Source: CAZQIO01 sp964593405
GTDB lineage: Bacteria; Patescibacteriota; Minisyncoccia; Minisyncoccales; GBS-2
NCBI GenBank assembly: GCA_964593405.1
Contig: CAZQIO010000009.1
Location: 1-22,903, forward strand
Reading direction: 5' to 3'
Length of the DNA: 22,903 nt
Below, piece by piece: positions 1-8,154 of the stretch. How positions within the stretch are numbered: position 1 is the first letter of the stretch; every line of letters starts with the position of its first letter. Below the pieces are notes generated by a model. The model saw only the letters and a program-made list of their open reading frames with translations. It was not told where the DNA came from and did not search any database. Both the position numbers and the translations under genes were made by a program.

Positions 1-2
1 AG

Positions 3-506
3 ATAGATTCTCTTTTGGCGACGGCCTACAAAAAGAAAGTTTGGGTTTTTTCTCCAGCCCTAGTCGATTCAGAATACGGGATTGCCGCCATTTTTGCCAA
101 AATGGAAGGAAAGAAAATAATTTTAGACCAGGTCAAAGATTTCGAAGAACTTTGTGAAATCGGTTTAAAAAGCAAAAAAACTGGAGCAATTTTTATTGGT
201 GGGGGAGTACCAAAAGATATAATTCAAATGGTAGCAGCAGAAAAAGGAGAGATCCTTGGAGGGAAATTGGATTATCCCCATTCTTTTGCAATCCAAATTA
301 CGACTGATTCTCCTCAGTGGGGAGGGTTATCTGGAGCCACTTTTGAAGAAGCAATTTCTTGGGGAAAGGAGGCAAAATTGGGAAATAACGTTCAGTGTTA
401 TTGTGACGCAACCATTGCCCTACCTTTGGTTTGCCATGCCTTGGCAGAAAGGATAAAATTTAAAAGAAAACCTCCAAAGTTTTTAGAAACTCTTTTTGAG
501 AAATGA
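3..506 (+). CDS. deoxyhypusine synthase-like / homospermidine synthase-like protein, 3' part
   Basis: The reading frame is open from the window edge, so the 5' part of the gene lies outside; a TTG near position 15 is internal, not a real start. About 167 C-terminal residues are visible. They contain the family's glycine-rich GGGVPK segment, the DSPQWGGLSGATF segment and EEAISWGK, whose lysine corresponds to the catalytic lysine of deoxyhypusine synthases. These NAD-dependent enzymes move an aminobutyl group from spermidine to an amine. Bacteria lack eIF5A, so bacterial members are thought to make polyamines such as homospermidine; that role is inferred here. The stop overlaps the ATG of the next gene, an agmatinase-family enzyme, which supports a polyamine function. 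The family assignment is firm; the acceptor substrate is not. Confidence 0.88.
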   Translation: MDSLLATAYKKKVWVFSPALVDSEYGIAAIFAKMEGKKIILDQVKDFEELCEIGLKSKKTGAIFIGGGVPKDIIQMVAAEKGEILGGKLDYPHSFAIQITTDSPQWGGLSGATFEEAISWGKEAKLGNNVQCYCDATIALPLVCHALAERIKFKRKPPKFLETLFEK

Positions 507-1375
507 AAATCTATTCTCAATCACCTCCTTTTAATTTTTTAGGGCTTGAAAAGCAAAATTTAAAAAAAGCTAAAGTTTTAATTTTGCCAATTTTTTTTGA
601 ACAAACAAGTTCCAATCTTTTGGGAACAAAATTTGGACCAGAAGCTATAATTTTGGCTTCCAAAAATCTTGAAACTTTTGATGAAGATTTAAAAAAAGAA
701 TTAAACGAAGAATCAATTTTTACTCTGCCTCCTCTTTCCCCTTCAAAAGATTCCCCTCAAAAAGCAATAAAGGAAATAGAAAGAGGAGTTTTTAAAATTT
801 TAAAATTAAAAAAATTTTTAGTCGTTTTGGGAGGAGAGCATACAATAACCTTTGGCGTTCTTTCTGCTTTCAAAAAATTTTTCAAAAAAGAAATTTCTCT
901 GTTGCAATTCGATGCTCACTGTGATTTAAGAGAAAGTTTTGAAGGAACAAAATTTAGCCATGCTTGCGTTGCCAGAAGGATTTTGAAAGACTTGAAAGTT
1001 AAAATTTGCCAAGTGGGTGTAAGGTCTCTTTCAAAAGAGGAATTTAGTTTTTTAAAAAGAGAAAGAAAAGTTAAAGTTTTTTTCAAAAGGAATTTTGACA
1101 AAAAAGAAATTTTGAGTTTTTTAGGAAATAGGGTTTATTTGACCATCGACATTGATTGTTTGGACCCTTCTTTAATGCCGGCAGTATCTTGTCCTGAACC
1201 AGAAGGGCTCTTTTTTGAAGATGTTTTAGAAATTGTAAAAGAAGTTTCAAAGGAAAAAGAAATCGTTGGAATGGATTTAGTAGAACTTTGCCCAATCCCA
1301 GGAATTTTTTCTCCAAACTTTGTGGCCGCAAAATTAATTTTTAAAATTTTGGGGATTTTGGACCTCATTTTCTAA
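503..1375 (+). CDS. speB: agmatinase/arginase-family ureohydrolase
   Basis: This 290-residue protein belongs to the ureohydrolase family of binuclear manganese enzymes, which release urea from agmatine, arginine or related guanidino compounds. All metal-binding motifs are visible: GGEHT near residue 110, DAHCDLR near 137-143 and DIDCLDP near 216-222, followed by the PEPEGL loop typical of agmatinases. Length matches the family (about 290-310). The ATG overlaps the upstream stop (ATGA), so the two genes are probably translationally coupled. Agmatinase would give putrescine, and the neighbour would use or transfer polyamine aminobutyl groups. Agmatinase is favoured over arginase from context and the PEPEGL loop, but substrate cannot be fixed from sequence alone. 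Confidence 0.85.
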   Translation: MKIYSQSPPFNFLGLEKQNLKKAKVLILPIFFEQTSSNLLGTKFGPEAIILASKNLETFDEDLKKELNEESIFTLPPLSPSKDSPQKAIKEIERGVFKILKLKKFLVVLGGEHTITFGVLSAFKKFFKKEISLLQFDAHCDLRESFEGTKFSHACVARRILKDLKVKICQVGVRSLSKEEFSFLKRERKVKVFFKRNFDKKEILSFLGNRVYLTIDIDCLDPSLMPAVSCPEPEGLFFEDVLEIVKEVSKEKEIVGMDLVELCPIPGIFSPNFVAAKLIFKILGILDLIF

Positions 1376-1403
1376 TTTCTTTAAAATGGCTAAAATTAAA
1401 ATT

Positions 1404-3858
1404 ATGTCAATTTTTGATAAAATTTTTGGCGATTTTAACGAAAAATATCTCAAAAAAATAAGGCCAATAGTTGAGAAAATAAATTCTCTCGAAAAGGATT
1501 TTGAGAAACTTCCTGATGAAAAATTAAAAGAGAAAACTTTTGAATTCAAAGAGAGGTTGAAAAAAGGAGAAACTTTGAACGATATTTTGCCAGAAGCCTA
1601 TGCCTTAGTCAGGGAGGCTGCAAAGAGGACTTTGGGCCAAAGACATTTTGACGTTCAGGTAATGGGCGCTATTGCTTTGCACCAAGGGAAAATAGTGGAA
1701 ATGAAAACCGGAGAGGGAAAAACTTTGACTGCAACAATGCCACTTTATTTGAATGCTTTGGAAGGAAAAGGGGTTCATCTGGTAACTGTCAACGATTATT
1801 TAGCAAGAAGAGATACTGTTTGGATGGGACAAATTTATCATTTGTTGGGGCTTTCTGTTGGATGCTTAAACCACGAGCAAAGTTTTTTGTACGATCCTGA
1901 ATACAAAAAACCACCAGAAGAAAAAGAAAGGTTGAGGGACGAGTTGGGTTCTTTTTATGTTGTCGAAGATTTTTTAAAACCTTGCTCAAGAAAAGAAGCC
2001 TATTTGGCAGACATTACTTATGGGACAAACAACGAATTTGGCTTTGATTATTTGAGAGATAACATGGTTTACGATCCAAAGGATATTATTCAAAGGGGTT
2101 TCAATTTTGCGATCGTTGATGAAGTAGACTCCATTTTGATCGATGAAGCCAGAACTCCTTTGATAATTTCCGCTCCGGCAGAGGAAGCAGAAAGAGAATA
2201 TTACTTTTTTGCTCAAGTTGCAGAGAGATTAAAAAAAGATGTCGATTACACTGTTGATGAAAAAGAAAAATTTTTTCAGTGGACAGAGGAGGGGCAAAGA
2301 AAGGTTGTTTCTTTTTTGAAAAAAGATCCCTGGCAAGAGGGAGATTTTAGATCAATTCACAAATTAGAAAATGCAATCAGGGCAAAGGAATTTTTCATTT
2401 TAGACAGAGATTATGTGATAAAAGACGGCCAAATAATTATTGTCGATGAATTCACTGGAAGGCTAATGCCAGGGAGAAGGTGGTCTGGGGGAATTCATCA
2501 GGCAATAGAAGCTAAAGAATTTGTTAGGGGGCACAGAGAAGTTAAGGTAAAAACTGAATCTATTACTTTGGCAACCATTACTTTTCAAAATTTCTTTAGA
2601 ATGTACAAAAAACTTTCTGGAATGACAGGGACGGCAAAAACATCTGAAGAAGAATTCAGGGAAGTTTACGGATTGGATGTTGTAGTTGTGCCGACAAATA
2701 AACCCATGATAAGAAAGGATTTGCCAGATAAAATTTTCAAAACAGAAAAGGCAAAGTTTAAAGCAATAGTTGAGGAAGTCAAAAAAAGGCACGCCCTTGG
2801 CCAACCAATTTTGATCGGAACGAGGTCGATTGAAAAAAATGAGTTGCTTTCAAAACTTTTACAAAAAGAAGGAATTTTACATCAGGTTTTGAACGCAAAG
2901 CATCATGAAAAAGAAGGGCAAATCATTGCCCAGGCTGGCAAACTTGGAGCTGTAACTGTAGCAACAAACATGGCAGGTAGGGGAGTTGATATTATTTTGG
3001 GAGGAAACCCTCAAAACAAACAAGAATACGAAAAAATTAAAAAATTGGGAGGGCTTTTTGTTTTGGGAACAGAAAGACACGAAGCAAGGAGAATAGACAA
3101 TCAATTGAGAGGAAGAGCAGGAAGGCAGGGAGATCCAGGGGAAACTCAATTTTTCGTTTCTTTGGAAGATGAACTAATTAGAATTTTTGGTGGAGAAAAA
3201 ATTAAAAATTTGTTGGAGAAGTTTGATTTTCCAGAGGATCAACCAATAGAATCTGAACTGATATCAAAAGTTATTGATGAAATCCAAAAAAGAGTAGAGG
3301 GCTACCATCTTGACATGCGAAAACACCTTTTAGAATATGATGAAGTTTTAAATTTGCACAGAGAGGCTTTCTATCGAAAAAGACGAGAAATTTTATTTGC
3401 CAAACCAGAAGAAATCGAAGCCCTGACAAAAGCAATTGTTTTAAAAAATGGTTTCTCTCAAAAAGATTACCAGGAAAAAGAAAAAGAAGTTGGCAGGGAA
3501 ACCTTAATAGAGCTTGAAAGATATTTTATGTTGAGAATCTTGGATACTCTTTGGGTTAATCATTTAGAAAGCATGGAGTATCTCAGAGATGCAGTTTCTT
3601 TAAGAGCCTTTGGTCAAAGAGATCCTTTGCTTGAATACAAAAAGGAGGGTCGAAGAATTTTCCAAAATTTTTTCGAAAATTTCGAAAAAACCTTTGCTAA
3701 GGTAATAATGAGTTTGAGAGTCCAACCCCAACTTTTGCCAACCCGCAAAAAAGTTGGNNNNNNNNNNCCGCAACGACCCTTGTCCTTGCGGGAAAATTAA
3801 TCCAAAAACCGGAAGGCCAATGAAATATAAAAAATGTTGCTATCCAAAATTTGGTTAA
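1404..3858 (+). CDS. secA: preprotein translocase ATPase SecA (crosses an assembly gap)
   Basis: SecA is the cytoplasmic ATPase that drives proteins through SecYEG. Visible motifs include Walker A KTGEGKT, the DEVDSILIDEARTPL Walker B segment, GTERHEARRIDNQLRG and GRAGRQGDPGE of the second helicase domain, and the helical scaffold (HLDMRKHLLEYDEVLN, DTLWVNHLESM). An insertion of roughly 35-40 residues after SVGCLNHEQSFLYDP and before SRKEAYLADITYGTN is absent from E. coli SecA. The start ATG at 1404 gives MSIFDKIFGDF, matching usual SecA N-termini; an ATG at 1386 adds six residues. Ten Ns (3758-3767) break the frame. After them, RNDPCPCG...YKKCC, the zinc-binding tail, reads in the +1 frame to a TAA at 3856-3858. 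A stop at 3798-3800 in the pre-gap frame is an artefact. Confidence 0.95.
3758..3767. other. assembly gap (10 N) of incorrect length inside secA
   Basis: Ten consecutive Ns separate the SecA linker region from its zinc-binding tail. The code before the gap is in the frame of position 1404, while the conserved CPCG...KKCC tail after it is shifted by one. The true gap length is therefore not 10, or differs from it by one or two bases modulo 3. Confidence 0.97.
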
Positions 3859-3871
3859 AATTTTTTTAGCA

Positions 3872-3900
3872 TTGACACTATTTTCAAAATTAGATAAACT
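3872..3900 (+). promoter_or_regulatory. predicted sigma-70-type promoter for the sigma-4/HARE gene
   Basis: A perfect -35 TTGACA (3872-3877) is followed after 17 bp by TAAACT (3895-3900), a 4/6 match to TATAAT. The predicted start site is about 3907, three bases before the ATG at 3910, so the mRNA would be nearly leaderless. It lies in one of the few true intergenic spaces of the window, just after secA. Confidence 0.5.
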
Positions 3901-3909
3901 AATAAAGAT

Positions 3910-4890
3910 ATGATCGAAGCGAACTTTATAAAAATTTCAGAAGAATTAATCTCTGATTTGAACGAAAAAACAAAAGAGATAATAGTAAGGAGGTTTGGTT
4001 TGAGAGGAAGAAAAAAAGAAACTTTAGAATCCATCGGTAAAAGTTTTGGGATTACGCGAGAAAGGGTCAGACAAATTCAAAACGCTGTTTTGAAAAAAAT
4101 TGAGCCAAAATTAGAAAAATTCACTAAGGTAGTTGAGGAGATTAAAAATTATTTAAAAAAGTGGGGAGGAGCAAGAAAAGAAGAAAGGTTGTTGGAAGAA
4201 TTGGCTCCGAAATCAAAAAACGAACTCTTATTTTTCTTGGTAGTTAGCGGAAAATTTTTTAGAGAAAAGGAAGATGATCAAGTGTATACTTTTTGGGCTC
4301 TTGAAAAGAAAATTAGCGAGAAGGTTAGAAAGATTTTAAAAAAACTTTGTCAGGAATTAGAAAAAAACAAAAGGCTTTTTACTCTCGAAGAGTTGGCAAA
4401 GCTTGTTGAAATTGAACCAACGGTTTTGAGCTCTTTTTTGGAGATTTCAAAGAAGATAAAGGATAATAAAAAAGGTTTTTTTGGCCTGATTGAATGGCCA
4501 GAAGTCACTCCAAGAGGAGTGAAAGACTTGGCCTATTTAGTTTTAAAAGAAGCGCAAAAACCTTTACATTTTAGTGAAATAGCAAAGCTAATTGCAAACG
4601 CAAACGTAGCTACGGTTCATAATGAGTTAATAAGAGACAAAAGATTCGTCCTTGTTGGAAGAGGAATTTATGCTTTAAGAGAATGGGGATATTTCCCAGG
4701 ACAGTTGAGAGATGTGATATTGGAAATTTTAAAAAGGAAGGGGAGGGCAATGACAAAAGAAGAAATAATTCAAGAGGTTAAAAAACAGAGACTATTTAAA
4801 GAGAGTACAATTTTGGTGAACTTGTCCAATAAGAATTATTTTGTAAGAGATAAAGACGGGAAATATTGGATAAAAACCGCAGAGATTTAA
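3910..4890 (+). CDS. sigma-70 region 4-like / HARE-HTH DNA-binding protein
   Basis: This 326-residue protein is a probable transcription regulator. Residues ~12-62 resemble sigma-70 region 4: NEKTKEIIVRRFGL, then ESIGKSFGITRERVRQIQNAV, the helix-turn-helix that contacts -35 DNA. There is no region 2 or 3, so it cannot be a complete sigma factor. The middle is charged and helical. Residues ~200-258 look like a HARE-HTH winged helix (KPLHFSEIAKLI ... VGRGIYALREWGY), related to the RNA polymerase delta subunit N-domain. Residues ~260-326 form another winged-helix-like segment (MTKEEIIQEVKKQ). The domain pairing fits an accessory RNA polymerase factor seen in CPR genomes, but no function is established. 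The domain calls are firm, the role is inference. Confidence 0.72.
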   Translation: MIEANFIKISEELISDLNEKTKEIIVRRFGLRGRKKETLESIGKSFGITRERVRQIQNAVLKKIEPKLEKFTKVVEEIKNYLKKWGGARKEERLLEELAPKSKNELLFFLVVSGKFFREKEDDQVYTFWALEKKISEKVRKILKKLCQELEKNKRLFTLEELAKLVEIEPTVLSSFLEISKKIKDNKKGFFGLIEWPEVTPRGVKDLAYLVLKEAQKPLHFSEIAKLIANANVATVHNELIRDKRFVLVGRGIYALREWGYFPGQLRDVILEILKRKGRAMTKEEIIQEVKKQRLFKESTILVNLSNKNYFVRDKDGKYWIKTAEI

Positions 4891-5249
4891 TGCTCGACCT
4901 GGTAGAACAAAAAATCATCAATTGGGGGTTTCCTGCTTTTTTCATCACCTTTTGTTTTTTACCAGAACCTATAAAATTTAAACTTTTATACCTTTCTAGT
5001 CTAATTTTTTTCTCTGTCTTTTTTTTCCTTTGTAGTTATTGGGCAAAAGAATGGTATCAAGATAAATATTTGCTTGTTGGTTTTTTGGTTTCTTTTTTAC
5101 ATACATTTTTGTTTTTTTTGGTTGGAGTTTTAGCCCTAGCTTTTTCAACCATTTTTTTAAAGTTTCTCCCTTTAATGAAAGAATTTTTATTAAAAGTTAT
5201 TTTTGTATTTTTAAACCATGGAAATCTCGCTTTATCAAATTTTTGTTAA
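4890..5249 (+). CDS. small polytopic membrane protein of unknown function
   Basis: The protein is about 119 residues, very rich in Phe and Leu, with hydrophobic segments at about 12-25, 32-51, 61-93 and perhaps 98-109, so three or four membrane helices. I recognise no named family. The ATG at 4890 overlaps the upstream TAA (TAATG) and is preferred to an in-frame ATG at 4866, which would lengthen the overlap. It overlaps the next gene, another membrane-anchored protein, by 32 bp. Its position before a VirD4/TraD-like ATPase suggests a membrane component of a translocation module; that is inference only. Confidence 0.6.
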   Translation: MLDLVEQKIINWGFPAFFITFCFLPEPIKFKLLYLSSLIFFSVFFFLCSYWAKEWYQDKYLLVGFLVSFLHTFLFFLVGVLALAFSTIFLKFLPLMKEFLLKVIFVFLNHGNLALSNFC

Positions 5250-6567
5250 TTGGTGGTGGTTTTTTTTCCCGATAATCTTCTTTTTTCCTTTTAGGTTTTT
5301 TTACTTTTGGTGGATAAGATGGGAGGTTTTTTATAAACGATTTAAATGGATTTTACTTGAAATTAAGCCACCAAGAGAAACACCAAAGCCATTTTCAGCA
5401 ATGGAGAGTGTTTATTCTTTGCTTTGGGGAATGTGGGATAGCCCAAACTGGAGAGAAAGATGGTGCAAAGGTGCCTTACCTTGCGGGGCCGGTGGTTGGT
5501 TTTCTTTTGAGATTTGTTCTTTCGGAGGAGACATTAGAATCTTTTTAAGAATCCCAGAAGGATTTAGAACGGCAGCCGAAGCAGCTATCTATTCTCAATA
5601 TCCGGATGTTGAGTTTACTCTAGTGGAAGATTATACAGAAAAAATTCCAAAAGATATTCCCAACGCAAATTGGACAATCTATGCTGAAGATTATACACTG
5701 ATGAAACCAGATTATTACCCAATACCAACTTATTCAATAATATTTGAAAGACCAGAAGAAGAAAAAAGAGTAAGGGAAGAAAAAAGAATTGATCCTTTTG
5801 ACACTCTTTTGGAACAGTTATCAAAAATTTTGCCAGGGGAACAACTTTGGATTCAGATTGTTTGTTGTCCGGTAACAGAAGATCAGGTTCCATTCAATTG
5901 GGTAGCAGAAGGGAAAAAAGAAGCGGATAAAATTGCAAGGAGAAAAGTTCCTTCTCCGCCAAAACCACTTTTGATTGAAATTTTAGAAACTTTCATCTTT
6001 GGGGCGAAAAAAGGTGGAGGAGAGGGGAGCTCTTTAGAGTTGGTTGCTCCTGAATTGAGATTGACAGGAGGGGAAAAAGAGGTTTTAACAGCCATTGAGA
6101 ATAAAATTAAAAAATCTGGATTTTTGTGTTGGATAAAAGAAGTTTATCTTTGTCAGAGAGATAAACCATCAAACCCTGCTCATAGTGTAATTTTTAGGGG
6201 ATATTTAAGCCAACAATTTTCTCATCAAAGATTAAACCGGCTTGTCTTTTATGGAGGAACAAGAACAAGAATTCACTATTGGATAAAAGAGAGAAGGCTT
6301 TATCTGAGACAAAGACAAAGATTGAGAGAGGCCATTGAGCGATTTCCCTCTTCATTTCCTTGGAATATAACTGGCACCCCCCCTCCTCTTGTGAAGTTTT
6401 TACTTCCTTTCGGTTATAGAATTTTGCCAGGAACAAAATCAACTTGTATTTTAAGCAGCGAAGAACTTGCTACAATTTTCCACTTTCCTGCTAAAGTTAA
6501 GGTTCCAACCCTTCCTAGAGTAGAAACTAAAAAGGCTGGACCTCCTCCATCTTTACCCACAAAATAA
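5218..6567 (+). CDS. membrane-anchored protein paired with a TraD-like ATPase, function unknown
   Basis: The 449-residue protein begins with a very aromatic membrane segment (about residues 9-33, repeated W/F), followed by a basic stretch and a large soluble domain. The soluble part is mixed alpha/beta, with conserved-looking stretches such as GGDIRIFLRIPEGFR and EAAIYSQYPDVEF, the latter resembling the N-terminal domains of CPR proteins encoded beside conjugation-type ATPases. The C-terminus is proline-rich (PSLPTK end). It overlaps the upstream membrane protein and lies 3 bp before the ATPase, so the three genes are almost certainly co-expressed. It may tether the ATPase to the membrane, since that ATPase has no membrane helices of its own. 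This is inference from gene order; no enzymatic motif was found. Confidence 0.6.
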   Translation: MEISLYQIFVNWWWFFFPIIFFFPFRFFYFWWIRWEVFYKRFKWILLEIKPPRETPKPFSAMESVYSLLWGMWDSPNWRERWCKGALPCGAGGWFSFEICSFGGDIRIFLRIPEGFRTAAEAAIYSQYPDVEFTLVEDYTEKIPKDIPNANWTIYAEDYTLMKPDYYPIPTYSIIFERPEEEKRVREEKRIDPFDTLLEQLSKILPGEQLWIQIVCCPVTEDQVPFNWVAEGKKEADKIARRKVPSPPKPLLIEILETFIFGAKKGGGEGSSLELVAPELRLTGGEKEVLTAIENKIKKSGFLCWIKEVYLCQRDKPSNPAHSVIFRGYLSQQFSHQRLNRLVFYGGTRTRIHYWIKERRLYLRQRQRLREAIERFPSSFPWNITGTPPPLVKFLLPFGYRILPGTKSTCILSSEELATIFHFPAKVKVPTLPRVETKKAGPPPSLPTK

Positions 6568-6570
6568 ACT

Positions 6571-8154
6571 ATGGAGCAAGACATTACAATTTTAGGAGAA
6601 ACTACATTCAGAAATCAAAGAAAGAGGTTTGGGATAAAACTGGACGATAGAAGAAGGCACATTTATATCATTGGGAAAACCGGAATGGGAAAGACCGCCC
6701 TTTTGATGAACATGGCAATTCAAGATATTTTGGCTCAAAGAGGAATTGGATTTATCGATCCCCACGGTGAGGCTGCTGAAATGCTTTTAGATTACATTCC
6801 AAGAAAAAGAATAAACGACGTCATTTATTTTAATCCGGCTGACATTGATTATCCGATAGCTTTTAATGTCATGGAAAAAGTTTTGCCAGAGCACAGACAT
6901 TTGGTAGCTTCTGGTTTGATGGGAGTTTTCAAGAAAATCTGGCCAGATGTTTGGTCAGCCAGAATGGAATACATTTTAAACAACACTATTTTGGCCCTTT
7001 TGGAATACCCAAACACAACTTTACTTTGTATTAACAGAATGCTAGCAGATCCAGAATATAGAAAGAAGGTAGTTGAAAGAATAACCGATCCGGTGGTGAA
7101 ATCTTTTTGGGTTAACGAATTCGCAAGATACACCCAAAGGTACGAAGTCGAGGCAACCGCGGCAATCCAAAACAAAGTTGGCCAGTTTATTTCAAACCCT
7201 TTAATTAGGAATATTATTGGGCAGGTTAAAACAAAAATCGACATGAGAAAGGTGATGGATGAAGGTAAAATTTTAATTGCCAATTTGTCAAAAGGGAAAA
7301 TCGGAGAAGATAACTCAAGATTATTGGGAGCTTTGCTGATAACAAAACTTCAGTTGGCAGCAATGTCTCGGGTTGACATTCCAGAAGAAGAAAGAAGAGA
7401 TTTTTTTCTTTACGTTGACGAATTCCAAAATTTTGCTACCGAGGCTTTTGTCAACATTTTATCTGAGGCGAGAAAATATAGACTCTCTTTAACTTTGGCC
7501 CATCAATACCTAGGTCAGTTAGAAGAAACAACTCCTTTGGGTAAAAGCACCAAAGTAAGAGATGCTATTTTTGGTAATGTTGGGACGATAATCTGTTTTA
7601 GAGTTGGCGCTGAAGATGCTGAATTTTTAGAGAAAGAATTTGCTCCGGAATTTACCGCCAACGACTTAGTTAATTTGGCAAAGTATAATGTTTGCATTAA
7701 ATTGATGATAGACGGAGTGGCTTCTGCTCCATTTTCGGCCCAAACCCTTCCTTTAATTGAAAAACCGAAGGTTTCGTACAAAGAGACAATAATTAAAGTT
7801 TCCAACGAAAGATACGCTACCAAAAGAGAGGTGATTGAGGAAAAAATAGAAAAATGGTCAAGCTCTACCAAGCCAGTGGAAATTAAGCAAGACATTCTGG
7901 CCAAAGCGATTTGTTCAATTTGTGGAAAGGAAACAAGAGTGCCTTTTTTGCCAGATCCAAAAAGGCCCGTTTATTGTAAATCTTGTCTGAAAAAAGTTGA
8001 AAAACAAAAAGAAATTTCCTTGGAGCAATTAATGAAAAATCCACCTCCCTTGCCAGAACGGCCAAAGGTTGCTAAAAAAGAAGTTAAAATAGATATTGAA
8101 GAAATTAAAAAGACAATAGAAAAATTTTTGAAAAAAAATGAGGAAAATAACTGA
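6571..8154 (+). CDS. VirD4/TraD-like translocation ATPase with C-terminal zinc ribbon
   Basis: This 527-residue P-loop ATPase has Walker A GKTGMGKT at residues 35-42, FIDPHGE shortly after it (as in TraD/TraG-type ATPases) and Walker B FFLYVDEFQNF near 278-288. These are followed by LSEARKYRLSLTLAHQYL, the usual TraD/VirD4 sensor region. Such ATPases are hexameric pumps that couple DNA or protein substrates to type IV secretion channels. Residues ~448-472 hold CSIC and CKSC separated by 17 residues, a zinc ribbon common in CPR proteins, and a charged helical tail follows. There is no N-terminal membrane anchor; the upstream gene may supply it. Its 3' end overlaps pgk by 17 bp. DNA uptake, conjugation or a pilus-like export are all possible substrates; relaxase genes are not present in the window. 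Confidence 0.82.
   Translation: MEQDITILGETTFRNQRKRFGIKLDDRRRHIYIIGKTGMGKTALLMNMAIQDILAQRGIGFIDPHGEAAEMLLDYIPRKRINDVIYFNPADIDYPIAFNVMEKVLPEHRHLVASGLMGVFKKIWPDVWSARMEYILNNTILALLEYPNTTLLCINRMLADPEYRKKVVERITDPVVKSFWVNEFARYTQRYEVEATAAIQNKVGQFISNPLIRNIIGQVKTKIDMRKVMDEGKILIANLSKGKIGEDNSRLLGALLITKLQLAAMSRVDIPEEERRDFFLYVDEFQNFATEAFVNILSEARKYRLSLTLAHQYLGQLEETTPLGKSTKVRDAIFGNVGTIICFRVGAEDAEFLEKEFAPEFTANDLVNLAKYNVCIKLMIDGVASAPFSAQTLPLIEKPKVSYKETIIKVSNERYATKREVIEEKIEKWSSSTKPVEIKQDILAKAICSICGKETRVPFLPDPKRPVYCKSCLKKVEKQKEISLEQLMKNPPPLPERPKVAKKEVKIDIEEIKKTIEKFLKKNEENN

Noticed and set aside
1358..1396. Promoter directly upstream of secA (TTGGAC and TAAAAT)
   Set aside because: The -35 matches only 3/6 and TAAAAT-like strings are frequent in this AT-rich sequence; secA may simply be read through from the agmatinase gene 28 bp upstream.
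3768..3800. Continuation of SecA in the original frame to a stop at 3800
   Set aside because: The tail after the Ns in that frame has no SecA similarity, whereas the +1 frame gives the zinc-binding tail.
3844..3867. Inverted repeat CCAA-AAT-TTGG followed by a T run as a terminator after secA
   Set aside because: The stem is only 4 bp with a 3-nt loop and is part of the SecA coding end; in AT-rich DNA this is expected by chance.
6849..7283. Minus-strand open frame of 144 codons opposite the translocation ATPase
   Set aside because: It lies entirely antisense to a clearly conserved gene, has no recognisable domain and arises from the codon bias of the sense strand.
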